Part shown: positions 8,873-17,571 of the stretch, one piece after another
Layout of the letters: the number at the start of each line of letters is the position of its first letter
Numbering within the stretch: the first letter of the stretch is position 1
Origin: Shewanella zhangzhouensis
GTDB lineage: Bacteria; Pseudomonadota; Gammaproteobacteria; Enterobacterales; Shewanellaceae
Direction: 5' to 3'
DNA length: 64,000 nt
Assembly: GCF_019457615.1 (NCBI RefSeq)
Contig: NZ_CP080414.1
Span: 2,726,501-2,790,500 of the forward strand
The notes under the pieces: model-generated
What the model was told of the DNA's origin: nothing
The model's database searches: none
Seen by the model: the letters and a program-made list of their open reading frames with translations, nothing else
Program-made: the position numbers and the translations under genes

Positions 8873-9660
8873 CAGGTCGCCTTCACGTAAATGCCGCTGA
8901 GGGGCTCGGCCTGGTACAGCTCAACCAGGGTTTCCTTCACCAGTTCCATCAGCGCAAGAAAACTGACCACCACACCGCCACGACCCTCTTCCGGGCTAAA
9001 CAGCGCGGTGAAGGGGGTGAAGTGTTCATGATCCAGTTTGGCTAAAATTTCGCTCATTCGCTCCCGGGTGGAGAGCACTTCTTTCTTCACCTGGTGGTGT
9101 TCAAAGGCCGATGCGCGTTTAAGCACTTCAGCAAAGGCCATCGCCAGCTCTTTAAGCGAGACATCCGGCGGTATCACTTCAGGCTTAAGCCCTGGGGCTG
9201 CCTGAGCGCGGGCCTGATGTACATCACGCTCGAGCCGCGGCAGTTCGTCGAGCTTAAAAGCCGCCTCACGAATCGCCTCATAGGCCTTGAGCTGCTTGAT
9301 AAGCCGAACCCGCGGATCTTCTTCCTCGTCGTCTTCCACCGCCATTTTGGGCAACAGCAGTCGCGACTTAATTTCCGCCAGGGTTGCCGCCATCACCAGG
9401 TAATCGGTAGCAAGCTCAATCCGCGCATCGGTCAGCAATCGGATGTACTCAAGGTACTGAGCCGCTATCAGGGTCAGGGGCAGTTCTATCACATCGAGCT
9501 TTTGCTTTCGGATAAGGTAAAGCAGCAAGTCGAGCGGACCTTCAAAGGCCTCCAGGAACACCTCAAGCGCTTCCGGTGGGATAAAGAGATCGGCGGGCAA
9601 CTCCCTGACGGGCTCCCCACGAACCACCGCAAGTGGCAAACTTTGCTGAATGCCTTGCAT
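8872..9660 (-). CDS. scpA: Segregation and condensation protein A (kleisin)
   Basis: A 262-residue kleisin that bridges the SMC heads in the SMC-ScpAB complex. The signature FEGPLDLLLYLIRKQKLDV lies near residues 38-57, followed by the long helical middle (EIKSRLLLPK) and the C-terminal winged helix (FLALMELVKE). It is the first gene of scpA-scpB-rluB. The chosen ATG at 9660 gives a somewhat longer N-terminus than Bacillus ScpA. The 190-bp gap upstream to yciO should contain the promoter. Confidence 0.94.
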   Translation of the reverse strand: MQGIQQSLPLAVVRGEPVRELPADLFIPPEALEVFLEAFEGPLDLLLYLIRKQKLDVIELPLTLIAAQYLEYIRLLTDARIELATDYLVMAATLAEIKSRLLLPKMAVEDDEEEDPRVRLIKQLKAYEAIREAAFKLDELPRLERDVHQARAQAAPGLKPEVIPPDVSLKELAMAFAEVLKRASAFEHHQVKKEVLSTRERMSEILAKLDHEHFTPFTALFSPEEGRGGVVVSFLALMELVKETLVELYQAEPLSGIYVKAT

Positions 9661-9850
9661 CCGTCCTCCAGGCTACCCAAAGGCCAACCTCTTACCAAAA
9701 AACCGAGCTTTTACAATGCGTAAGAGACTCAATTCTCACGGTTTGCAGCGCCGTACCCGATATCGGACACGAAAGCGCGCGATTATACCCGAAAACAGCT
9801 CTTCTTAAAAGCAACGCCGCGTGAAAGCAACACAGTCGGGGCGCGCCTTC

Positions 9851-10471
9851 TTACAGAAACGGACTGATATCCCCGGCGCCTTCCCTGAGCACCTCGAAGG
9901 TGTCTTCGGACATGTCAACCACAGTGGTCGGGCTCTCACCAAGGTAACCACCATTGAGAATGGCCTCCACCTGGTGTTCGAGCAGGTCGCGGATATGTTC
10001 AGGATCCGATTCGGCAAACTCCTGACCGGGCATCACCAAACTGGTGGACATCAAAGGCTCGCCGAGCGCTTCGAGCAGTGCCAGGGCTATCACGTTGTCG
10101 GGCACACGGATACCAATGGTTTTCTTCTTGTCGTTTTGTAAACGGCGCGGTACTTCTTTGGTGGCCTTGAAAATAAAGGTGTAAGGCCCGGGCGTGCAGT
10201 GTTTCACCAATCGGAAGGCCTGATTTTCGACTCTGGCGTAGGTCGCAATTTCAGACAAGTCTCTGCACATCAGGGAGAAGTGATGGTCCTGCTCCATCTG
10301 ACGAATTCGCACGATACGCTCCATGGCGTTTTTATCGCCAATCAGGCAACCAAGGGCATAGCCCGAGTCGGTGGGATACACAATCACGCCACCGCTTCTG
10401 AGAATATTGACCGCCTGATCTATCAGACGTTTTTGAGGATTCACCTCATGCACATAAAAAAATTGACTCAT
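9851..10471 (-). CDS. yciO: YciO, Sua5/YrdC/TsaC-family protein
   Basis: A 206-residue protein of the YrdC fold, whose TsaC members make threonylcarbamoyl-AMP for tRNA t6A. Recognisable segments: GGVIVYPTDSGYALGC near residues 27-42, the KRT-like KNDKKKTIGIRVPDN, and MSTSLVMPG. YciO proteins are TsaC paralogues that do not fully replace TsaC, so the exact reaction here is uncertain. Its start overlaps the trpH stop by 4 bases, so trpH-yciO form one unit divergent from the trp operon. Confidence 0.9.
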   Translation of the reverse strand: MSQFFYVHEVNPQKRLIDQAVNILRSGGVIVYPTDSGYALGCLIGDKNAMERIVRIRQMEQDHHFSLMCRDLSEIATYARVENQAFRLVKHCTPGPYTFIFKATKEVPRRLQNDKKKTIGIRVPDNVIALALLEALGEPLMSTSLVMPGQEFAESDPEHIRDLLEHQVEAILNGGYLGESPTTVVDMSEDTFEVLREGAGDISPFL

Positions 10472-11328
10472 TCCCTCGTCCCCCAGAGTTCGGTTTGCCA
10501 GACCCAGGTTACGCCCTGTGGTCGGTAAAGATTTTTACCCAGCTCGACAAAGCTGCCGGGAAAATGAAAATCGCTGCCCAGGCTGCCGTACAAGCCGTTG
10601 AGATGGGACAGCGCCACCAAATTGGCCCTGTCCTCCAATGTTTGCTGCCCCAGCACCACTTCCATGGCATCGCCGCCGGCTTCTTTAAACTCCCGTACCA
10701 ACTTTTTCAGCCACTTGGCCGACATTTTATAGCCACTGGGGTGGGCAAGCACGGCCACACCGCCAGCGCGATGAACAATCGCAATGGCCGAGGCCATATC
10801 ACCCCAGTTGTTGGGCACATAGCCGGTTTTGTTGCGGGCCAGAAAGCGCTTGAATACCCCGGCCATATCCGCGGCAATGCCCCGTTCAACCAGCACCCTG
10901 GCATAATGGCCACGGCTGACAGCCGCGTTTCCGGCCAACGCCTTAGCCGCTTCAAAGGTGCCTTCGATACCGGCCTTGGCCAGACGATTGCCTATCTCAC
11001 GGGCACGGATTTCCCGAAGCTCCCGTTGCCGTGCGAGAAACGCCTGCAACTCAGGATGATGCCGGTCCACCTGCAGCGCCACTATGTGGATATCGTAACT
11101 GTGCCAACGGGTTGATATTTCCACCCCGTCAACCAGTTCGAGCGGCGACTGCGACGCATTGTTGGCGCCGTGGGCCTCTTCAAGCCCGTCGAGGGTGTCG
11201 TGGTCGGTAATTGCCAGCAAATTCACGCCGCGCTCGATGGCGCGTGTAATCACATCCGAGGGTGAAAGTTGTCCGTCGGAGGCTGTGGTGTGGCAGTGGA
11301 GATCAACCAAATAATTTTCATCGTTCAT
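10468..11328 (-). CDS. rnm: 5'-3' exoribonuclease RNase AM (TrpH/YciV, PHP domain)
   Basis: A 286-residue PHP-domain metalloenzyme. Metal ligands are visible in VDLHCHTTASDG (residues 7-18), ITDHDT, HPSGY and GSDFHFPG. The E. coli homogue (trpH/yciV, renamed rnm) is a 5'-3' exoribonuclease that trims rRNA precursors and also acts on pAp and nanoRNA. It lies divergent to the trp leader, a placement conserved in enterics and the origin of the name trpH; there is no evidence it acts in tryptophan metabolism. It is followed by overlapping yciO. Confidence 0.9.
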   Translation of the reverse strand: MNDENYLVDLHCHTTASDGQLSPSDVITRAIERGVNLLAITDHDTLDGLEEAHGANNASQSPLELVDGVEISTRWHSYDIHIVALQVDRHHPELQAFLARQRELREIRAREIGNRLAKAGIEGTFEAAKALAGNAAVSRGHYARVLVERGIAADMAGVFKRFLARNKTGYVPNNWGDMASAIAIVHRAGGVAVLAHPSGYKMSAKWLKKLVREFKEAGGDAMEVVLGQQTLEDRANLVALSHLNGLYGSLGSDFHFPGSFVELGKNLYRPQGVTWVWQTELWGTRE

Positions 11329-11439
11329 GGGCTTATTCTACTTGAAAGCATTATGAAAAGCGCCCCAAACTTTCAGCCCTTCCCGCCCCCAATCGATGGC
11401 CAAATCAGTGAGTTCGCATAGATTATGATAAATATTCAA

Positions 11440-11471
11440 TTGACAATCCCCACCGCCTGGGTTTTTCTATA
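11440..11471 (+). promoter_or_regulatory. Candidate trp operon promoter
   Basis: A perfect TTGACA (11440-11445) precedes the leader peptide by about 60 bases. The best -10 candidates (TTCTAT or TCTATA at 11465-11471) give a spacer of 19-20, which is long. No TrpR-type CTAGT palindrome is evident nearby. Confidence 0.4.
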
Positions 11472-11504
11472 GGCCAACAACGAATTTCACAAGATAAACG
11501 CAAC

Positions 11505-11570
11505 ATGAATCCAATCATTGCTTCTTTCATCAACTGGTGGTGGCACTTCCCCAATACGCGGGTAGTGTGA
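11505..11570 (+). CDS. trpL: trp operon leader peptide
   Basis: A 21-residue ORF, MNPIIASFINWWWHFPNTRVV, with three consecutive Trp codons (11535-11543). It lies between the trp promoter region and a terminator hairpin upstream of trpE. Ribosome stalling at these codons during tryptophan shortage would free segment 2 to pair with segment 3 and so allow transcription into trpE. This is the classic attenuation arrangement; E. coli trpL has only two Trp codons. Confidence 0.92.
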   Translation: MNPIIASFINWWWHFPNTRVV

Positions 11571-11634
11571 AGCTTGGTGTGCGTTTAACAGACACAAGAT
11601 TCATCGAAAAGGCCCGCACTACGCGGGCCTTTTT
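11544..11634 (+). promoter_or_regulatory. trp attenuator (alternative RNA hairpins)
   Basis: Terminator: GGCCCGC (11611-11617), loop ACTAC, GCGGGCC (11623-11629) and a T-run to 11634, extended by AAAA/TTTT. Pause hairpin: CACTTCCC (11544-11551) pairs with GGGTAGTG (11560-11567) with one mismatch. Antiterminator: GTAGTG (11562-11567) pairs with CACTAC (11617-11622), extended by CGCG/GCG, which would break the terminator. Confidence 0.88.
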
Positions 11635-11681
11635 GCATCTGGCCCGGGGAAAAGCGGTACAAAAACTTGAAGGATAACCGG

Positions 11682-13265
11682 ATGACACAACAGGCGTTTG
11701 ATGCCAAGGCTGAGGGAAAGCTGGCCACAGGCAAGTTGACCAAGCAGCCCTTGCCTTACCAGGATGACCCTCTGGCGCTCTACGAGAGCCTGACTCAGGA
11801 TGCCCACCACACTCTCTTGCTGGAATCGGCTGAAATCGACAGCAAAGAGAACCTTAAAAGCATCATCATGACCCACGCGGCCCTGAAAATTGCCGCCCAG
11901 GGGTATCGGTTGGAATTTACCGCGCTGGATGACAACGGTCGGGTGCTGCTGCCCGCCATCGCCGGCTTTTTTAACAGCGAACTGCATGAAACCAACCACC
12001 TTGCAGTGACATTAACACGTGACACCGGCCTGCTGGATGAAGATGCCAGGCTAAAATCCACCTCGCCCCTGGATGGTCTGCGGGCACTGCTCAAGCATAT
12101 CCATGTGGGTGACAAGGTCGCCTTTGAAGATCTCTTTCTCGGCGGCGTACTGGCCTACGATTTGATTGATACCGTTGAGCCCCTGCCCAAAGCACGGGAC
12201 GGCGCCAACACCTGCCCGGATTATCTCTTTTATCTCGCCGACACCCTGGTGCTTGTGGACCACAAGGCCAAACAGGCCGAATTGGTCTTGTCGGCCTTTT
12301 CCACCGACGGGCAAATATCACCCTTCATAGAAGATGAACTCAAGCGCCGCGCCAAGGTGATAGAGGCCATCGCCAATCGCCCCCGCCCGGTTAAAGCCCT
12401 CAAACCGGTGAATGTCGAGGCCAGCGTCAGCATCAGTGACGAAGACTTTAAAGACGCGGTGAACGCCCTGAAAGAGCACATCATCGCAGGCGATATTTTT
12501 CAGGTGGTGCCGTCAAGAAGCTTCAGCCTGCCCTGCCCCAATACTCTGGGTGCTTACAGAGCACTGCGTAAAACCAACCCAAGTCCTTACATGTTTTATT
12601 TTCGCAGCAGCGATTTCACCCTCTTTGGCGCCTCACCCGAGAGCGCACTGAAATACGATGCCGGCAGCAATCAGGTGGAAGTCTACCCCATCGCCGGCAC
12701 CCGCAAACGCGGCAAAGATGCCAGTGGCAACATAGACCACGACCTGGATGGCCGTATCGAGCTGGAACTGCGCCTCGATAAAAAGGAACTCTCAGAGCAC
12801 CTGATGCTGGTCGATTTGGCCCGAAATGATATTGCCCGCATCAGCCAAAGCGGTACCCGCAAGGTGGCAGAGCTGCTGAAGGTCGACCGATATAGCCACG
12901 TGATGCACCTGGTCAGCCGGGTCACAGGCCAACTGAGGCAGGATCTCGATGCCCTCCATGCCTATCAGGCCTGTATGAATATGGGCACGCTCACAGGTGC
13001 CCCCAAGGTTAGAGCCTCCCAGCTTATCCGCGAAACCGAAAAGACCCGCAGGGGCAGCTATGGGGGCGCCGTGGGTTACCTGTCCGCCACCGGCGACATG
13101 GATACCTGTATAGTCATTCGTTCGGCCTTTGTGAAAGACGGCGTTGCCCATATCCAGGCCGGTGCCGGTGTGGTGTATGACTCAGATCCCCAGGCAGAGG
13201 CCGACGAAACCCGTCAAAAAGCACAGGCAGTGATCTCTGCCATCAAACTGGGAGGTGGCCTGTGA
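11682..13265 (+). CDS. trpE: Anthranilate synthase component I
   Basis: A 527-residue chorismate-using enzyme; with TrpG it converts chorismate and glutamine to anthranilate. The N-terminal LLLESAEID carries the Trp feedback site. The C-terminal chorismate-binding domain shows PSRSFSLP, GASPESALKY, PIAGTRKRG, DLARND and GTLTGAPKVRA. I chose ATG at 11682 because GAAGGA (11669-11674) sits 7 bases upstream; an upstream TTG at 11667 would overlap that site. It is the first structural gene of trpEGDCFBA and overlaps trpG by 4 bases. Confidence 0.95.
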   Translation: MTQQAFDAKAEGKLATGKLTKQPLPYQDDPLALYESLTQDAHHTLLLESAEIDSKENLKSIIMTHAALKIAAQGYRLEFTALDDNGRVLLPAIAGFFNSELHETNHLAVTLTRDTGLLDEDARLKSTSPLDGLRALLKHIHVGDKVAFEDLFLGGVLAYDLIDTVEPLPKARDGANTCPDYLFYLADTLVLVDHKAKQAELVLSAFSTDGQISPFIEDELKRRAKVIEAIANRPRPVKALKPVNVEASVSISDEDFKDAVNALKEHIIAGDIFQVVPSRSFSLPCPNTLGAYRALRKTNPSPYMFYFRSSDFTLFGASPESALKYDAGSNQVEVYPIAGTRKRGKDASGNIDHDLDGRIELELRLDKKELSEHLMLVDLARNDIARISQSGTRKVAELLKVDRYSHVMHLVSRVTGQLRQDLDALHAYQACMNMGTLTGAPKVRASQLIRETEKTRRGSYGGAVGYLSATGDMDTCIVIRSAFVKDGVAHIQAGAGVVYDSDPQAEADETRQKAQAVISAIKLGGGL

Positions 13266-13861
13266 AACTCTATTTACTCGATAACTTCGATTCTTTTACC
13301 TACAACCTGGTCGACCAATTCCGCGCCCTGGGTTTTGAAGTGGTGATTTACCGTAACGACGTTGACCCACAGCAGCTGGCAGCCAAGTTACTGGCCGAGC
13401 CTCAAACCGCACTGGTGCTTTCCCCCGGCCCAGGCGCGCCACACGAAGCAGGCTGCATGATGGCGCTGATTAAACTGGTGGCCGGAAAACTGCCCATCCT
13501 GGGAATTTGTCTGGGTCATCAGGCGTTGGTGGAACACTACGGCGGCAAGGTAGAGCGCGCCCCCAGCGTGGTACACGGCAAGGCGAGCCCCACAGTCCAT
13601 GACGGTCAAGGGATTTTCCGTAGCCTGCCATCACCCTTACCGGTGGCACGCTATCACAGTCTGGTGGCCACAGAGGTGCCTGACTCCCTCAAGGTCATTG
13701 CCACCACCGAAGGCATGCCCATGGCGGTTCTCCACGAAGAAGACAAGGCCCTGGGATTTCAGTTTCACCCTGAATCGATTCTGACTACCCTTGGCAGTAC
13801 CTTGCTGGTGCAAAGCCTGCAATACCTGACCGGCATGGGCGCCAAAGGAGATCAGCAATGA
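13262..13861 (+). CDS. trpG: Anthranilate synthase component II (glutamine amidotransferase)
   Basis: A 199-residue class I glutamine amidotransferase that supplies ammonia to TrpE. The catalytic triad is visible: Cys83 in GICLGHQ, and His169 and Glu171 in FHPES. The N-terminal LLDNFDSFTYN and the SPGPGAP motif (54-60) are standard. It overlaps both trpE and trpD by 4 bases (ATGA), so translation is probably coupled. Unlike E. coli, trpG and trpD are separate genes here, as in Shewanella and Vibrio relatives. Confidence 0.95.
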   Translation: MKLYLLDNFDSFTYNLVDQFRALGFEVVIYRNDVDPQQLAAKLLAEPQTALVLSPGPGAPHEAGCMMALIKLVAGKLPILGICLGHQALVEHYGGKVERAPSVVHGKASPTVHDGQGIFRSLPSPLPVARYHSLVATEVPDSLKVIATTEGMPMAVLHEEDKALGFQFHPESILTTLGSTLLVQSLQYLTGMGAKGDQQ

Positions 13862-14892
13862 GCAAGGACATCAGACAACTTCTCGATAAGGCCTACGGCG
13901 GCAACCCCTTGTCCCGCGACGAAGCCAAGTGTCTCTTTGCTGCGCTGGTAAGGGGCGAGCTTGATGAGGTCACCATTGCGGCGCTTTTGATGGCCCTCAA
14001 GGTGCGGGGCGAAACCATTGATGAAATCAGCGGCGCGGCCGATGCCATGCGCGAAGCGGCCAATCCCTTCCCACGGCCCGCACTTGATGGCGGCATTCTG
14101 GATATCGTCGGCACCGGCGGTGACGGTTTCAACACCATCAATATCTCCACCACCGCAACCTTTGTGGCGGCCGCGGCCGGCGCCAAGGTGGCCAAGCACG
14201 GTAACCGCAGCGTGTCGTCCAAGTCTGGCTCGTCTGATCTGCTCGGTCAGTTCGGCATTGAGTTGACCATGACGCCAAAAACCGCCGCCGACTGTCTTGA
14301 AGCTTTGGGTATCTGTTTTCTCTTTGCCCCCCACTACCACGGCGGGGTAAAACATGCCATACCGGTAAGGCAAAAGCTCGCCACCCGAACCCTGTTCAAT
14401 GTGCTCGGCCCCCTGATTAATCCAAGCCATCCCGACTTTATGCTGCTGGGGGTGTACAGTGCATCTCTGGTTCGTCCCATTGCCGAGGTGCTCTGCGCCC
14501 TTGGGGTAACACGGGCCATGGTGGTACATGGAGAAGGGCTGGACGAAGTCGCGCTCCATGGCACAACCCAGGTCTGTGAACTCAAGAACGGTGAACTTGT
14601 CGATTACACGCTGTCGCCACAGGATTTTGGGCTTGAACCAGTGCAGGTGACTGAGCTTGAAGGCGGTAATCCAGAGGACAATGCGCTCATCACCGCTGCC
14701 ATTTTAAAAGGCGAAGGTAAGGCCGCCCACAGGGATGCCGTGGCGCTTAACGCGGGCTGTGCGCTCTATGTGGCAGGGCTCGCCGACACGCCCCAGGCAG
14801 GATTTAAGCTTGCCATTGACACCCTCGCCTCCGGCAAGGCATATGAAAAACTGATTGGCCTCGCCGCCATGAGTCAGCAGCACAAGGCGTAA
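13858..14892 (+). CDS. trpD: Anthranilate phosphoribosyltransferase
   Basis: A 344-residue enzyme transferring phosphoribose from PRPP to anthranilate. Family marks: the PRPP loop VGTGGDGFNTINIST (about residues 82-96), KHGNRSVSSKSGSSDLL (about 110-126), the FAPHYHGG metal/PRPP region and RTLFNVLGPLINP. Its ATG overlaps the trpG stop by 4 bases, and trpCF starts 13 bases after its stop. Confidence 0.95.
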   Translation: MSKDIRQLLDKAYGGNPLSRDEAKCLFAALVRGELDEVTIAALLMALKVRGETIDEISGAADAMREAANPFPRPALDGGILDIVGTGGDGFNTINISTTATFVAAAAGAKVAKHGNRSVSSKSGSSDLLGQFGIELTMTPKTAADCLEALGICFLFAPHYHGGVKHAIPVRQKLATRTLFNVLGPLINPSHPDFMLLGVYSASLVRPIAEVLCALGVTRAMVVHGEGLDEVALHGTTQVCELKNGELVDYTLSPQDFGLEPVQVTELEGGNPEDNALITAAILKGEGKAAHRDAVALNAGCALYVAGLADTPQAGFKLAIDTLASGKAYEKLIGLAAMSQQHKA

Positions 14893-14905
14893 GGAATTAA
14901 GATAC

Positions 14906-16294
14906 ATGAGCAATGTGTTAACCAAGATTATCGACACCAAATATGCCCATATCGATGCTCTCAAGCAGCGATTCCCGGAAGCCTGCCTCGCGCCGAAAAT
15001 CTCTGACCGCAGCCTCTATCAGGCGCTGGCAGCACCCAACGCAGGTTTTATTCTGGAATGTAAAAAAGCCAGTCCATCCAAAGGACTCATTCGTGCCGAT
15101 TTTGATCCTGTGGCCATCGCCAGCATTTACAGCCGCTACGCTGCGGGCATATCGGTACTGACGGATGAGCAGTTTTTTCAGGGCGACATGGACTATATCC
15201 CGCGGGTACGCGCCGCCGTCTCCCAGCCGGTGCTGTGCAAAGACTTTTTTATCTCGACCTATCAGGTGAGGCTTGCGGCCCATCAGGGCGCCGATGCCAT
15301 ACTGCTGATGCTGAGCGTACTGGATGACGACGATTACCGGCTGCTTGCTGCCGAAGCCGCCAAATATCAGCTCGACGTACTCACCGAAGTGAGCAACGAC
15401 GACGAGCTCGGCCGCGCCATCGCCCTGAAAGCCCCCATTATTGGCATCAACAACCGTAACCTGCGTGACCTGAGCACAGATCTTGCCACCACAGAAGCGC
15501 TGGCGCCTCACATCCCTGCCGATACCCTGGTCATCAGCGAATCCGGCATTTACACCCACGAACAGGTAAAGCGCCTCGCCCCCCTGGTGCAGGGATTTTT
15601 GGTGGGCAGTTCCCTGATGGCGGAATCGAACCTGGATTTGGCCTGCAGACGCCTGATCTACGGTGAAAACAAGGTCTGCGGCCTGACCCGGGAAACGGAT
15701 ATTGAGGCCGCCGCCAACGCCGGTGCCGTATATGGCGGGCTGATTTTTGCCGCAAAATCCCCCCGCTGCGTAACAGCAGAAAAAGCACAGGCCCTGAGCG
15801 CATTCAATCGCGTGGCAAGCCAGCCTCTGGCACTGGTGGGTGTGTTTGTGGATGAAGCGATCGCCAAAGTTGCCAGTGTTGCCAAAACGTTGGGACTCGC
15901 GGCGGTGCAGCTCCACGGCCAGGAAGATGAAGTCTATATCGAAAGCCTCCGCGCACATTTATCACAGGAGTTAACCGAAGACTGTGAGATTTGGAAAGCT
16001 GTGGCCGTTGAAGCAGACAAGGCATCTGCCATCCCCCATGGGGCAGACCGCATTGTGTATGACAGCAAAAACAGTGCTGGCTTTGGCGGCACAGGTGTGT
16101 GTTTTGATTGGCAATTGAATCTTGCAGACAAACACCGGGCCATGCTGGCCGGAGGTCTCGATGCAAACAACGCCACTACCGCCGCCAAGCAGGGCTTTTT
16201 GGGGCTGGACTTTAATTCAGGGCTGGAAGAGGCGCCCGGCATCAAGTCTGCTGCGCTTATCGAACAGGCCTTTGCCAGCCTTCGCAACTACTGA
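14906..16294 (+). CDS. trpCF: Bifunctional indole-3-glycerol-phosphate synthase / phosphoribosylanthranilate isomerase
   Basis: A 462-residue fusion of two TIM barrels. The TrpC half (about residues 1-255) shows ILECKKASPSKGLIR, VLCKDFF, IGINNRNLRDL and SESGI. The TrpF half (about 256-462) begins at KVCGLTRETDIEAAANAGA, shows VQLHGQED and ends with LDFNSGLEEAPG. Together they isomerise phosphoribosylanthranilate and close the indole ring. The fusion and order match E. coli and related gammaproteobacteria. A 72-bp gap, the longest in the operon, separates it from trpB. Confidence 0.95.
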   Translation: MSNVLTKIIDTKYAHIDALKQRFPEACLAPKISDRSLYQALAAPNAGFILECKKASPSKGLIRADFDPVAIASIYSRYAAGISVLTDEQFFQGDMDYIPRVRAAVSQPVLCKDFFISTYQVRLAAHQGADAILLMLSVLDDDDYRLLAAEAAKYQLDVLTEVSNDDELGRAIALKAPIIGINNRNLRDLSTDLATTEALAPHIPADTLVISESGIYTHEQVKRLAPLVQGFLVGSSLMAESNLDLACRRLIYGENKVCGLTRETDIEAAANAGAVYGGLIFAAKSPRCVTAEKAQALSAFNRVASQPLALVGVFVDEAIAKVASVAKTLGLAAVQLHGQEDEVYIESLRAHLSQELTEDCEIWKAVAVEADKASAIPHGADRIVYDSKNSAGFGGTGVCFDWQLNLADKHRAMLAGGLDANNATTAAKQGFLGLDFNSGLEEAPGIKSAALIEQAFASLRNY

Positions 16295-16366
16295 CAAACA
16301 CTTAACCGAACAGAATTTTTGGTGGTAACGCCGCCATAGCAGATTGACTGACTTTGGAGAGACACA

Positions 16367-17560
16367 ATGAGCGAGCTGAAACTCGATCCCTACTTCGGCG
16401 AATACGGCGGCATGTACGTGCCGCAGATTCTGATGCCGGCGCTGAAGCAGCTGGAAACCGCCTTTGTCGAGGCACAGCAAGACCCCGAGTTTTTAAAAGA
16501 ATTCCACGACCTGTTGAAGAACTACGCCGGTCGTCCCACGGCGCTTACCCTGACCCGCAATCTGTCTCCCAATCCCAGGGTGAAGATTTACTTAAAGCGT
16601 GAGGATCTGCTGCACGGCGGTGCCCACAAGACCAATCAGGTACTCGGTCAGGCATTGCTCGCCAAACGCATGGGCAAAAAAGAGATTATTGCCGAGACAG
16701 GCGCCGGACAACATGGTGTGGCCACGGCACTGGCCTGCGCCCTGTTGGGGCTCAAGTGCAAGGTGTACATGGGCGCCAAAGACGTGGCCCGCCAGAGCCC
16801 CAATGTGTTTCGTATGCGCTTGATGGGCGCCGAGGTTATCCCGGTCACCTCCGGCTCGGCCACCCTCAAGGATGCCTGTAACGAGGCCATGCGCGACTGG
16901 TCCGGCAGCTACGATCGCGCCCACTATCTGCTGGGTACAGCAGCAGGGCCGCATCCCTTCCCCACCATAGTACGTGAGTTTCAGCGCATGATTGGCGCCG
17001 AAACCAAAGCCCAAATGCTGGAAAAAGAAGGCCGCCTGCCGGATGCGGTTATCGCCTGCGTGGGTGGCGGCTCCAACGCCATCGGTATGTTTGCCGACTT
17101 TATTGACGAGCCTTCGGTGAAACTGATTGGGGTGGAGCCGGCCGGTAAGGGCATTGATACCCCAATGCACGGTGCGCCGCTCAAGCATGGCAAGACGGGT
17201 ATCTTCTTTGGCATGAAAGCCCCCTTGATGCAGGATGAGCATGGCCAGATTGAAGAGTCCTATTCGATTTCTGCCGGTCTGGACTTCCCTTCCGTGGGAC
17301 CGCAGCACGCCTACCTCAATGCCACTGGCCGCGCCACCTATGAGTCGGCCACCGATGACGAGGCGCTGGAAGCATTCCAGCTGCTTGCCCGCAGCGAAGG
17401 TATTATTCCGGCGCTGGAGTCTGCCCATGCACTGGCCTACGCACTGCGTCTGGCCAAAGACGCCACCGAAGAGCAAATCATTGTGGTCAATCTCTCTGGC
17501 CGCGGCGATAAAGACATTTTCACCGTATCTGACATCTTAGACGGCAAGGCCAGCGCATAA
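16367..17560 (+). CDS. trpB: Tryptophan synthase beta chain
   Basis: A 397-residue PLP enzyme that condenses indole with serine. The PLP lysine is Lys88 in HGGAHKTNQVL. Further marks: GAGQHGVATA, the phosphate-binding GGGSNAIGMF, and NLSGRGDKD at the C-terminus. A GGAGAG ribosome binding site lies 7 bases before the ATG. It is followed 11 bases later by trpA, which it binds in the alpha2-beta2 complex with its indole tunnel. Confidence 0.96.
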   Translation: MSELKLDPYFGEYGGMYVPQILMPALKQLETAFVEAQQDPEFLKEFHDLLKNYAGRPTALTLTRNLSPNPRVKIYLKREDLLHGGAHKTNQVLGQALLAKRMGKKEIIAETGAGQHGVATALACALLGLKCKVYMGAKDVARQSPNVFRMRLMGAEVIPVTSGSATLKDACNEAMRDWSGSYDRAHYLLGTAAGPHPFPTIVREFQRMIGAETKAQMLEKEGRLPDAVIACVGGGSNAIGMFADFIDEPSVKLIGVEPAGKGIDTPMHGAPLKHGKTGIFFGMKAPLMQDEHGQIEESYSISAGLDFPSVGPQHAYLNATGRATYESATDDEALEAFQLLARSEGIIPALESAHALAYALRLAKDATEEQIIVVNLSGRGDKDIFTVSDILDGKASA

Positions 17561-17571
17561 GGAGTACTGCC

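Noticed and set aside
11667..11681. Upstream TTG as trpE start
   Set aside because: It overlaps the GAAGGA site that is correctly placed for ATG 11682.
13852..14559. 235-codon open frame on the minus strand
   Set aside because: Antisense to trpD; no recognisable motifs or ribosome binding site.
14918..15958. 346-codon open frame on the minus strand
   Set aside because: Antisense to the TrpC half of trpCF; no family motifs.
16592..17476. 294-codon open frame on the minus strand
   Set aside because: Antisense to trpB; no family motifs.
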